Assembly (NCBI RefSeq): GCF_934747485.1
Contig: NZ_CAKVGN010000004.1
Location: 1 to 64,000, forward strand
From: an uncultured Brachyspira sp.
GTDB taxonomy: Bacteria > Spirochaetota > Brachyspiria > Brachyspirales > Brachyspiraceae
Direction of reading: 5' to 3'
DNA length: 64,000 nucleotides
Position 1 is the stretch's first letter. Each line of letters opens with the position of its first letter. Shown here piece after piece: positions 53,701 through 61,193 of this stretch. The translations under genes were made by a program, and so were the position numbers. Under the pieces are notes generated by a model. It ran no database searches. It saw only the letters and a list, made by a program, of their open reading frames with translations, and was not told where the DNA came from.

Positions 53701-56541
53701 TTTGATGATGATTTGCTTGAACTTATCACAGAAAAAGAAGAGTATAAACCTTATGAAACTGCAAGAATAATGGTAAAATCTCCTTATGAATCTGCTACTG
53801 CTTTGGTAACAGTTGAGAGAGAATATGTAATAGATTCTTTTGTTACAAATATTGAAGGCTCTACTGCTTTAATAGAAGTACCTATAAAACCCGAATATTT
53901 GCCTAATGTTTATGTGGGTGTTTCACTTGTTAAAGGAAGAGTTGAAAATGAAGCTTATACTAATTATGCTACAGATGAAGGAAAGCCGTCATTTAAGATT
54001 GGTTATGCTGGGCTTTCAGTATCTCCTCGTGAAAAAGAGCTTAATGTAACAATAACAAAATCTGCTGACAGTTTAGAGCCTCGTGATGAGATGACAGTAG
54101 ATTTATATGTTGAAACTAAAGAAAGTGAGCCTATGGAAACAGAGATTATGCTAAGCGTGGTTGATGTTGGAGTATTGAATTTAATAGGCTATAAAACTCC
54201 AAACTGGTTTAATACTTTCTATGGACAGAGACCTTTGAGTGTTGCAAGTGCCGACACAAGAATACATTTAATAGGGCAGCGTAACTATGGTGAGAAAGGA
54301 GACACACCTGGCGGAGACGGTATGAGAGCAGACAATATGCTTATGGCTAAAGCTGAGGCTATGGGCATGGACGTATTCAGCATAAGAAAGAACTTCTTAA
54401 CAACTGCTTTCTATCAAGGAAGAGTAAAAACTGATGCTAATGGTAAGGCTACTGTTACATTTAATTTGCCTGACAATATTACATCATTTAGAATAATGGC
54501 TTCTGCTATAAATAAAGATGGTTATTTTGGTGCTTCTGATGATGTTGTTGTAGTTAAGAAAAATATTATGCTTATGCCTACACTTCCAGAGTTTGCTTAT
54601 GTTGAAGATAAATTTAAGGCTGGAAGCATAGTATACAATTATTCTGACAAAGATTTAGAGATAGAAGTTCAGGCTGTATCTTCTAATGCTTTGATACAAA
54701 ATGCTGTTCAAAAAATAATTGTGCCTAAAGGCGGTAATGCTGATGTAAGATTTGATATTATAGCTACAAATAGCGGAGAGGCTAAAGTTACAATACTTGC
54801 TAAAGGCGGAGAATATACTGATGCTGTAGAGAAAACATTTAAAGTTAATATACCTATGACTACAGAATCTGTAGCAATGTTCTCAAGCACTACAAATAAC
54901 AATACTGACTTAATGATTAGAGTGCCAAATGCTACAGAGGCTTATAAAGGTGCTGGAAGTTTAGAAGTTTATATGTCTCCTAGTGCATTTAGCGAACTTA
55001 CAGGGGGAATAAATTATCTTATCAATTATCCTTATCTTTGTTTGGAACAGCAGTTATCAAGAGTTTATCCTATAATAACATCTAAGAGATTGTTAGTTGA
55101 TATGAAGCTTACAGATATAGCTGAAGAGGAATTAGACAATACAGTAAACAGCTTCTTAAAAGCTATGCCTACTTATCAAAGCCCTAATGGAGGATTCTCT
55201 TATTATCCTAGCAAAACTTGGATATCTCCTTGGCTTACTGCTTATGCTGCTGAGACTATGATTAAAGCTAAAAAAGAAGGCTACACTATTGATGAAAACT
55301 CTCTAAAATTGGCATTAGAATATATTAACAATTATGCTAAAAGCGGAGAGGCTGAAAAACCTAACTTCTGGTTTGATGAGTATATTAATCTTTCATCTAT
55401 ATCTTATATTGCGGCAGTTCTTGCAGAGGGTGAATATAATATCAACGATGTAAAAACTATAATAGACAGAATATACACTAAAGTTAATAATATACCTTTC
55501 TACGGACAGGTTCAGTTAATGAGAGCTATGTATTATAATAAATACAATAACAAGGCATTTACTGATGTTAGACAGTATATACTTAATACCATTAAAGAAG
55601 ACCCTAATACTGCTCATTATGAACTTGAAGAGAGATATAAAAATCTTTACTGGATACACTCTTCATCAGTGAGAGATACTTCAGTTGCTTTATATGCTTT
55701 AATTGAAACAGGCTATGATAATGCTATCAATGAAAAAGTGGTTCGCTGGCTTGTTCAGTCAAGAAAAAACGGCAGATATTTAAACACTCAAGACAATGTA
55801 TCAGTATTTGCTGCTATGAATATGTATTACAAAAAATATGAAAATGTTAAACCTAATTTCAAAGCAGAGTTTATATATCAGGGTAAAACTTTACTTGCTG
55901 AAAACTTTAATTCAAGAACTCAGCCTAGCTTAACACAAAATTATGCTTTAAGTGAGTTTATGAATGAGAGACTAAGCAATTTAAATACAAGGGCTTCTAT
56001 AGCAAATATTAGAAGAAATGGTGCTGGAAGACTTTATTATGGTGTAAGACTTACTTATGCTCCTCGTGAGTTAGCTGTTAATAGAGATATGGGAATAAAT
56101 GTTGTAAGAGAGTATCAAACTAAAGACGGCAGAGTGTTAGACCTCACTAAAGAGAAATTTAAACAAGGCGAAGAATATGTTGTGGTGGTAAAAGTTACAG
56201 TTCCTTATGAAAGACATTTTGTTGTGGTGGATACTCCTATTGTTTCTGGTATGAGAATATTAAACTCTTCATTTGCTACAGAAAGCAGCGAAGTTAAAAA
56301 CATCACAGGAAATTATAATAATACTTGGTGGTGGGGCGGATTTAATCACACTGAAAACTACAATGATAAAATATTATTATTTGCTGATGTTTTAGACAAG
56401 GGTGAGCATATATACAAGTATGTAGTTCGTGCTGTTACACCTGGTGAGTATTTACTTCCTGCTACTAAGGCTGAAGAGATGTATAACCCTGAGGTGTTTG
56501 GTTATGACGGACAGCATAAAGTTGTTATAGAGGCTAAATAA
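50794..56541 (+). CDS. Bacterial alpha-2-macroglobulin family protein
   Basis: A 1915-residue exported protein. After a signal peptide (about residues 1-29, ending SLFGA) come Ig-like (BIG-5) and MG domains; the macroglobulin core includes FTERGLYKAGEEVHIKG, a bait-like segment and the thioester motif CLEQ at residues 1416-1419 (from position 55039), followed by the alpha-helical thioester domain and a C-terminal receptor-like domain. The signal peptide has no lipobox. Bacterial members trap attacking proteases in the periplasm. The usual partner, penicillin-binding protein 1C, is not adjacent. It is a single-gene unit. Confidence 0.9.
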   Translation: MEKSILRLKTFYIIIMSFIFMSSLSLFGAVSIDRTTPIGENTSRANYEAITVTFNQQMVALQAVKEVTNQYFSFNIDVKGQYRWLSVNTLAFYPSESLPDNTKIEVTLKKGIKSELTGETLENDYTWTFNTLRPIMQKTSPYDSQSDLPTDVNIVVYYNMPIYLQSAKEKIELIASNNYREIDFDVRYAKIEDLREWETNEYELNQVLVIKPKKALNKDDEITVYIEEGLAAINGDLGTADNDSFKFSTHDDFYFNGEEEQTVTASYSPKAPEIKFSTRVEWSDLIKNMEISPQIQLPTQEEIDQNSWASKNFSLYALRFNPNITYNIKIKGSLKDIYGQTLGEEKNITLNVTDYNPSVSIPSGMGVVESYEGVKLPVQVMNPNTIYIQSRYVDKENIIPFLFVNKQVYRYDETAEFRNYTNKYKNLLGYNNNTEYTPNVERNRYITTALYLTNYMNNKEYGLLSIEFKSKTGYQSEYDYSTASQIQITSMGVTGKFSGDSNTIFVTDLKTGMPVAGAEVEIRDDFNRVLEKATTDENGIATTKGFRSFGIKRASRWDTPRQWAIVTKGDDVSFINSDWGTGVSPWRMDISYDYSPADKEYNGSMFTERGLYKAGEEVHIKGVVRENIIGNWNIPTNLKDGSFTVNNSRGEEIYKGDVSLNEFGSYLIDFTLPADAPTGYYSVRVAFNSNNNEEELYSLSQSFRVEEFKPLEYESRLWVEDKNYYLGDTMPIKMSGWYLFGEPMISNRVDYNISMNETFFTPPNNVGFRFTKLSWFEDEYYNNYYSTIATGTGSLDENGEYAYSSTVDASRSIHSAYVTIEATVSGEDSQKVSTTKSVLVHGSDYYIGIKRQGYFLETDKPTELEFIAVDAEGNRLAGKKIEVQVIRRHWESVRKAITGGRFEWESTQIDDVIETTTVTTKKDPVAYSFTPTNSGLYIILARAKDSKKREVAADEYMYVIGKDYAPWAMFDDDLLELITEKEEYKPYETARIMVKSPYESATALVTVEREYVIDSFVTNIEGSTALIEVPIKPEYLPNVYVGVSLVKGRVENEAYTNYATDEGKPSFKIGYAGLSVSPREKELNVTITKSADSLEPRDEMTVDLYVETKESEPMETEIMLSVVDVGVLNLIGYKTPNWFNTFYGQRPLSVASADTRIHLIGQRNYGEKGDTPGGDGMRADNMLMAKAEAMGMDVFSIRKNFLTTAFYQGRVKTDANGKATVTFNLPDNITSFRIMASAINKDGYFGASDDVVVVKKNIMLMPTLPEFAYVEDKFKAGSIVYNYSDKDLEIEVQAVSSNALIQNAVQKIIVPKGGNADVRFDIIATNSGEAKVTILAKGGEYTDAVEKTFKVNIPMTTESVAMFSSTTNNNTDLMIRVPNATEAYKGAGSLEVYMSPSAFSELTGGINYLINYPYLCLEQQLSRVYPIITSKRLLVDMKLTDIAEEELDNTVNSFLKAMPTYQSPNGGFSYYPSKTWISPWLTAYAAETMIKAKKEGYTIDENSLKLALEYINNYAKSGEAEKPNFWFDEYINLSSISYIAAVLAEGEYNINDVKTIIDRIYTKVNNIPFYGQVQLMRAMYYNKYNNKAFTDVRQYILNTIKEDPNTAHYELEERYKNLYWIHSSSVRDTSVALYALIETGYDNAINEKVVRWLVQSRKNGRYLNTQDNVSVFAAMNMYYKKYENVKPNFKAEFIYQGKTLLAENFNSRTQPSLTQNYALSEFMNERLSNLNTRASIANIRRNGAGRLYYGVRLTYAPRELAVNRDMGINVVREYQTKDGRVLDLTKEKFKQGEEYVVVVKVTVPYERHFVVVDTPIVSGMRILNSSFATESSEVKNITGNYNNTWWWGGFNHTENYNDKILLFADVLDKGEHIYKYVVRAVTPGEYLLPATKAEEMYNPEVFGYDGQHKVVIEAK

Positions 56542-56570
56542 TAAATAGTTTCAATACATTAAAATATTAA

Positions 56571-56604
56571 GGGCGGTATCTTTTCTGAGGTATCGCCTTT
56601 TTTA
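56571..56604 (+). terminator. Terminator of the alpha-2-macroglobulin gene
   Basis: GGCGGTA pairs with TATCGCC around a loop, followed by TTTTTTATT. It ends immediately before the next promoter. Confidence 0.85.
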
Positions 56605-56605
56605 T

Positions 56606-56634
56606 TTGACATGAAATTTATTTGTATTTATAAT
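56606..56634 (+). promoter_or_regulatory. Consensus promoter, possibly for a leaderless mRNA
   Basis: TTGACA at 56606-56611 and TATAAT at 56629-56634 with an exact 17-base spacer. The expected start of transcription, about 7 bases after the -10, coincides with the ATG at 56641. Confidence 0.75.
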
Positions 56635-56640
56635 ACTTAT

Positions 56641-57390
56641 ATGAAAAAAATGCATTTAGATATAATAAATTTTTTATTTGATAAAAATAGAGAATTAATT
56701 AATCATAAAGAAACCATTTTAAATCTTTTATTAGAAAATTATGGAAGTCTTATTGATTCTTTAAAAGAATATAAATCAAGTAAACCGCCAAGAATTAATA
56801 TATTTAAACTAATTGATGAGGAATATTTAAGTTCAAGCAGCGAAGAGGATACTTTTATGCAAGATAAATTAAAAGAATTATTACAAAACAACGATGCATA
56901 TAATAATATTAGTACTCCTGAAGAAGCACAGGAATATATTGATTTGATTGAAAGTACAATAACTGTATTAAATAATAAAATAAAAATATATATAAATTAT
57001 GTAAAAGATGTACTTAATATATTGAATAGTGAATATGGTATAAAGGATTTTGAATTACATGAAATTTTGAATAAAAAAATAGATAGAATAAGATATAATA
57101 GAGATGAAGAGTATCATAGTATATGGTATTATAGTAAAAATATTCCTGATTTATGTTGTATTTTAGTGTTAAAGTATGAAAATATATATTGCGGATTTTA
57201 TACTGGTGATATAGATTCTGAAAACACAAAAAAGGTTATAATTTATATAAAAAATAATATAAAATGGTTAAAAAATTTTAAAAACAGAGATAATGGTTTG
57301 TGGTATGATATAGATATAAATAATGAAAGTGCTGAAGATACAGCTTCTAAAATGAAAGAATTATATGAAGCATTAAAAAATATAAAATAA
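56641..57390 (+). CDS. Hypothetical protein, tandem paralogue 1
   Basis: A 249-residue soluble, highly charged protein of no recognised family. The C-terminal two thirds (from about residue 75: MQDKLKELLQNNDAYNNIS) aligns with the whole of the next gene, including LLQxN-x-x-Y-x-NIS, an acidic helix, and a W-Y-D/W-G-P then AEDTASKMKELYEALKNIK ending. The open frame starts at 56611 but that ATG lies in the promoter; I use 56641 (MKKMHLD), or possibly 56650. It has no signal peptide. The two genes are 13 bases apart and probably an operon. Confidence 0.65.
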   Translation: MKKMHLDIINFLFDKNRELINHKETILNLLLENYGSLIDSLKEYKSSKPPRINIFKLIDEEYLSSSSEEDTFMQDKLKELLQNNDAYNNISTPEEAQEYIDLIESTITVLNNKIKIYINYVKDVLNILNSEYGIKDFELHEILNKKIDRIRYNRDEEYHSIWYYSKNIPDLCCILVLKYENIYCGFYTGDIDSENTKKVIIYIKNNIKWLKNFKNRDNGLWYDIDINNESAEDTASKMKELYEALKNIK

Positions 57391-57403
57391 TTAGGTATTA
57401 AAT

Positions 57404-57931
57404 ATGAATAATAAATTATTGCAGCAAATATTAGAAAATAATAAAAATTATGAGAACATATCATCTATAGAAGATATAGATAATTTTATTGATATATTAG
57501 AAAATACAAAAGAAGTTCTTATTAAAAAAAGACGTGAATTAGTAAAAAAAGATGTACAGAATCATATTGATTTTTCTAAGGACGTTTATGAATTGATAAA
57601 ATCTAAAAATGAACATTTTAATTTTAAAGAAGAAAATACTTTATTAGATAAGATTTATAAAGATATAGAATCTGATATAATATATTGTGATATAAATGAT
57701 TTTACTATTTATATAAGTATTGGTCAAGGAGAAGAATATATATATCTTTGTATTTACTCTGAAAATATAAAACTAATAAATAAATTAAAAAGTATATATT
57801 TAGATAATGAATTGTCTTTCCTTGATGGAAATGATGAGCATTATATATGGGGACCTGTTAATCAAAATGATAGTAAAGAAACTGCAAATAGAATGCTTGC
57901 TATATTTGATGTAGTAAATAAAATTAAATAG
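57404..57931 (+). CDS. Hypothetical protein, tandem paralogue 2
   Basis: A 175-residue protein related along its length to the C-terminal part of the gene before it: LLQQILENNKNYENIS, then a helix beginning with DIDNFIDILENTKEVL, and an ending NDSKETANRMLAIFDVVNKIK. No enzyme or binding motif is seen. Likely cytoplasmic. The pair could be an immunity or adaptor-type duplication, but no toxin gene is visible beside it, so no function is assigned. Confidence 0.65.
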   Translation: MNNKLLQQILENNKNYENISSIEDIDNFIDILENTKEVLIKKRRELVKKDVQNHIDFSKDVYELIKSKNEHFNFKEENTLLDKIYKDIESDIIYCDINDFTIYISIGQGEEYIYLCIYSENIKLINKLKSIYLDNELSFLDGNDEHYIWGPVNQNDSKETANRMLAIFDVVNKIK

Positions 57932-58668
57932 TCATTATAATTGATTTAATATATTTTTTATTGCTCTTTTCTAACTTTATGGCTACTGTATTTAAATTTA
58001 TAAAAGATCTTATATATTCTATAAACTCAGATACGCTTTGAAAAAGAGTAAGTTAAAAATATAAGTTTGTAATATATTAAATATGGTATAAATTTTAATA
58101 AAAAATGTAGTCCTTTTGCTTCTTTGGGTCACCAAAAGAAGTGGGGGTGTGTACCCTAAGGGCACGCTTTGCAGGGGGCTAGTACACACAAATAATATAT
58201 CTTTTATGAGTTTTAAAATTTTTATCATAATTTATTACTTTTAATTTATTTACATTTGCCCGCCCTATATATTTAAAATTTATATCTGTTATTTTAATTT
58301 TATACTCTTTAAAATATTTTATACAATTTCTAAAGCCCACCCAAATTTTATTTATATTAAAAATATCTTCACCGCACGTAGAGTAAAATTATAAATATAT
58401 GTTAATTATTAATTTTTATTATGTATAAAATTTAGCTAATCGTGCGTAGGAGATATTTTAAAATTTAAAAAAACTTGGGCGGGTGCTGTAATTTATACTT
58501 GAGTATTAAATATAATAAAAGTTAAAATTACAAAATAAAACTATAAAGGGCGTGAATTCTAAATAAATCAAAAAATATAATTTAAAAATATATATTTTTT
58601 AATATGGCTTTTTTATTTACACAGAGTATTGAATAATAATTCAAGAAAAATATAAATAATATTAAAGT
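57932..58668. repeat. Long intergenic region with hairpin copy D and a nested inverted repeat
   Basis: No gene is credible in these 737 bases. Copy D of the hairpin family lies at about 58110-58195 (CCTTTTGCTTCTTTGGG, then CCAAAAGAAGTGGGGGTG). A 150-bp imperfect inverted repeat spans 58335-58484: GCCCACCCAAATTTTA pairs with the reverse complement of TTGGGCGGGT and neighbours, and AATATC-x6-GCACG pairs with CGTGC-x6-GATATT. An outer pair (CGCCCTATATATTT at 58260 and AAACTATAAAGGGCG near 58540) nests around it. Confidence 0.75.
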
Positions 58669-59472
58669 TTAATTATTAAAAATAATGCTTCTGTTTCTTC
58701 CTGTTTCTTTTGCTTCATATAATGCTTTGTCTGCTTTTTCTATTAAGCTATTAATTGTATCATCATCTGTTTTAATTGCCCCGCCGAATGAAGCAGTTGC
58801 TTTTAGAGCATATTCATCAGTTGAAAAATCTGTTTCATATATTTTCTTTCTTATAGTTTCCATTATATTAAAAAGCTCTTTTTTAGTTTTTGTGTCAATA
58901 ACTATAATGAACTCTTCGCCTCCGTATCTTGCAAGAAGTGAATTGTATTTAATATTTTTGAGAGTTTCTCTCATTACCTTTGAAGCTATTTTTAATACAT
59001 GGTCTCCCACATTATGACCATAACTATCATTATAATGCTTAAACCTATCTAAATCTATTATAATTATAGAATATGTTTCATTTTTTTTATTTTCTAAGTA
59101 TTTTAATAAATATCCTCTATTGTACAAATTAGTAAGCTTATCTCTATTTGCCAAAAATGATAATTTTTCACTATAAAGTATTATAGACAAATGATTTACT
59201 AATATTTCTAAATATTCTTTTTCAATGCTGCTTTCTATTATTAAATATCCAAACTCATAATTTCTTGCTTTTAATTTGTATTTATTATTTTCTTTTATGT
59301 TTTTTGAAGTTGTATACCATAGATTAGAATTATTATCTTTATAAAAATATAGAGCAAAATTTTTTATTATTTTTTTAGTGCTTTTTTCAAATGTTTTTAT
59401 TATACCGTCTACAGAAAAAGGTTCTGGTATGTTATTTAGAGTTTTTATTATTTTGTTTATCTCTTTAATCAT
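58669..59472 (-). CDS. GGDEF-domain protein, probable diguanylate cyclase
   Basis: A 267-residue protein. Residues 1-100 form an uncharacterised sensor-like domain without membrane segments. Residues 105-265 are a GGDEF domain with DKLTNLYNRGYL, DLDRFKHYNDSYGHNVGD and the active-site GGEEF (ARYGGEEF), so it should make cyclic di-GMP. The inhibitory RxxD site normally five residues before GGEEF is absent (KYNS), so product inhibition through it is not expected. It overlaps the upstream TPR gene by 4 bases and is last in the polA operon. Confidence 0.88.
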   Translation of the reverse strand: MIKEINKIIKTLNNIPEPFSVDGIIKTFEKSTKKIIKNFALYFYKDNNSNLWYTTSKNIKENNKYKLKARNYEFGYLIIESSIEKEYLEILVNHLSIILYSEKLSFLANRDKLTNLYNRGYLLKYLENKKNETYSIIIIDLDRFKHYNDSYGHNVGDHVLKIASKVMRETLKNIKYNSLLARYGGEEFIIVIDTKTKKELFNIMETIRKKIYETDFSTDEYALKATASFGGAIKTDDDTINSLIEKADKALYEAKETGRNRSIIFNN

Positions 59473-60518
59473 TTTATATATAAGCTATTAATTATTTCTT
59501 TTGCTAAAAATATTAAATTATTGCTTGTAGCGAGTGTTGAGATAATAGTAAGAACTATTGACTCTTCTTCTTTAACTACTATTGCCATTGCATTAAATAA
59601 ATTATTGCTTTTAGTTTTACAATTAAAAATAATAGAGCCAAATATATCACTATGCTCTTTTCTTTCTACAACAGATACTGGAGATATTATAGAGTAGAGG
59701 TTTTTATTTTCTGCTTTAAAATTATTTAATATTTGAGCTATTTCTTTTTCATCATATTTAGAATCATCATAGCTTAATAGTATAGAAATAGTTTTTTCAT
59801 CGTTTTCTATTTTTAATACACTATTTTCTACGCTTGCATTAAAATTCTCTGGTACAATTAAATTAAACTTATCAGGCTTAGCATTAATTACAGTAAACTT
59901 TGAAAAATTAAATATTGAGTTTTCTTTTTGTTTTTTTATATTATCAATTTTTTTTTGAATATTAGAATCATTATTAATACTAAAAGCTTTTTCTAATATT
60001 TCTATAGCATTATCATATTCGTAGATAGCAGTATAAACTATAGACATATTAATCATAGATAATACATCTTCTTTATCTAATGATATAGCCATTTTAAATT
60101 TTTCAATAGCTTCTTTGTATTTCATCTCTATGGAAAGCAGCACTCCATACTGACCATATACACTAGCATTAACATCTCCTAAAGATATTATCTCTTCTAT
60201 TGTTTCTTTTGCCTCTTCATATTTATAAGTGCTGATTAATGCTTCTATTTTGCTTTCTAATATATCCTTGTCTTTTGGAAGATATTCTAATGCCTTATCT
60301 AAAATTCGTATAATACTTTTATAATCCTCTTCCTCATAAAATATATCAGCTAATACCAAATACCCATCTTTATAATTAGGTTCTTTATTTATTAATTGTA
60401 ATGCAATTTTTTTAGCATAATCTAAATTATTTTTTTCTATGAATGTATTTATTGTAGTTATAATATTTTCATTTGTCTCTTTTATAATTTCTTTAATTTC
60501 ATTTTCTATATTGTCCAT
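59469..60518 (-). CDS. TPR-repeat protein
   Basis: A 349-residue soluble protein. Residues about 25-200 contain four or five TPR motifs (YLVLADIFYEEEDYKSIIRIL, YGQYGVLLSIEMKYKEAIEKF, SMINMSIVYTAIYEYDNAIEI). The rest is a beta-rich domain that I do not recognise. TPRs usually mediate protein contacts. It overlaps the GGDEF gene by ATGA and follows the HAD phosphatase by 15 bases, so it may link cyclic-di-GMP signalling to a partner. Confidence 0.75.
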   Translation of the reverse strand: MDNIENEIKEIIKETNENIITTINTFIEKNNLDYAKKIALQLINKEPNYKDGYLVLADIFYEEEDYKSIIRILDKALEYLPKDKDILESKIEALISTYKYEEAKETIEEIISLGDVNASVYGQYGVLLSIEMKYKEAIEKFKMAISLDKEDVLSMINMSIVYTAIYEYDNAIEILEKAFSINNDSNIQKKIDNIKKQKENSIFNFSKFTVINAKPDKFNLIVPENFNASVENSVLKIENDEKTISILLSYDDSKYDEKEIAQILNNFKAENKNLYSIISPVSVVERKEHSDIFGSIIFNCKTKSNNLFNAMAIVVKEEESIVLTIISTLATSNNLIFLAKEIINSLYIK

Positions 60519-60533
60519 TGAAACACTCCATTT

Positions 60534-61190
60534 TTATTTCCATTCCACTATAGAAAAATTATTATTTTTGTTGTTTAGAGCATGTTCTCTTAATTTTTTA
60601 TCAGGGTTAACGCATACTTTTTTAGCAGCAAAAGCAAAGAAGGGTAGGTCGCTAATAGAATCACTGTATACAATATTTTGCGATATATCTTTTTTAAAAA
60701 TACCCTCTGTAAAAAGTCTGTGTCTCTTAGCTTCATTGTAGCAATTTTTTCCATACATAAAGCCAGTGTATTTTCCTCTAAAAATCCATAATTCACTGCC
60801 CATTACTTTGTCAAACCCTAAATTTTTTCCTATAAACTTTGCATATATCTCAAAACTTGCTGTAACCATTATAAGAGTATAGCCTTCTTCTTTTAATTTG
60901 TTTATCTCTTTTATGGCATCATTATAATATAGACTTGGCACTACTGTGTTTGCAAACTCTTCTCCAATTTTATCTCCAAACTCTATAGTAATGTTTGTAA
61001 AAATATGAGCTATTTCATATTTAATTCTTGAATTATCTATAATCCTAAAAATAAACAAAATAAAATATGGAATTAATCTAATATAATAAATAAAATTTTT
61101 AGGATTTTTTTTTAAGTAGAAAAACATAAAAGGAACAATGGAATCTTTTTTTATAATAGTTTTATCCAAATCAAAAAAAGCAATCTTCAT
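60534..61190 (-). CDS. HAD-superfamily IB phosphatase
   Basis: A 218-residue HAD hydrolase. Motif I DLDKT (residues 7-11) carries the nucleophile Asp, VTAS provides motif II, and YSDSISDLPFFAFA is motif III/IV. This is the HAD-IB group, which includes SerB-like and lysophospholipid-type phosphatases. A hydrophobic stretch between residues 35 and 55 may sit on the membrane. Substrate unknown. The start lies 3 bases after polA, so it is in the same operon. Confidence 0.82.
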   Translation of the reverse strand: MKIAFFDLDKTIIKKDSIVPFMFFYLKKNPKNFIYYIRLIPYFILFIFRIIDNSRIKYEIAHIFTNITIEFGDKIGEEFANTVVPSLYYNDAIKEINKLKEEGYTLIMVTASFEIYAKFIGKNLGFDKVMGSELWIFRGKYTGFMYGKNCYNEAKRHRLFTEGIFKKDISQNIVYSDSISDLPFFAFAAKKVCVNPDKKLREHALNNKNNNFSIVEWK

Positions 61191-61193
61191 AAG

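Noticed and set aside
58019..58228. Reverse-strand open frame of 69 codons
   Set aside because: It overlaps hairpin repeat copy D and resembles translated repeat, not a gene.
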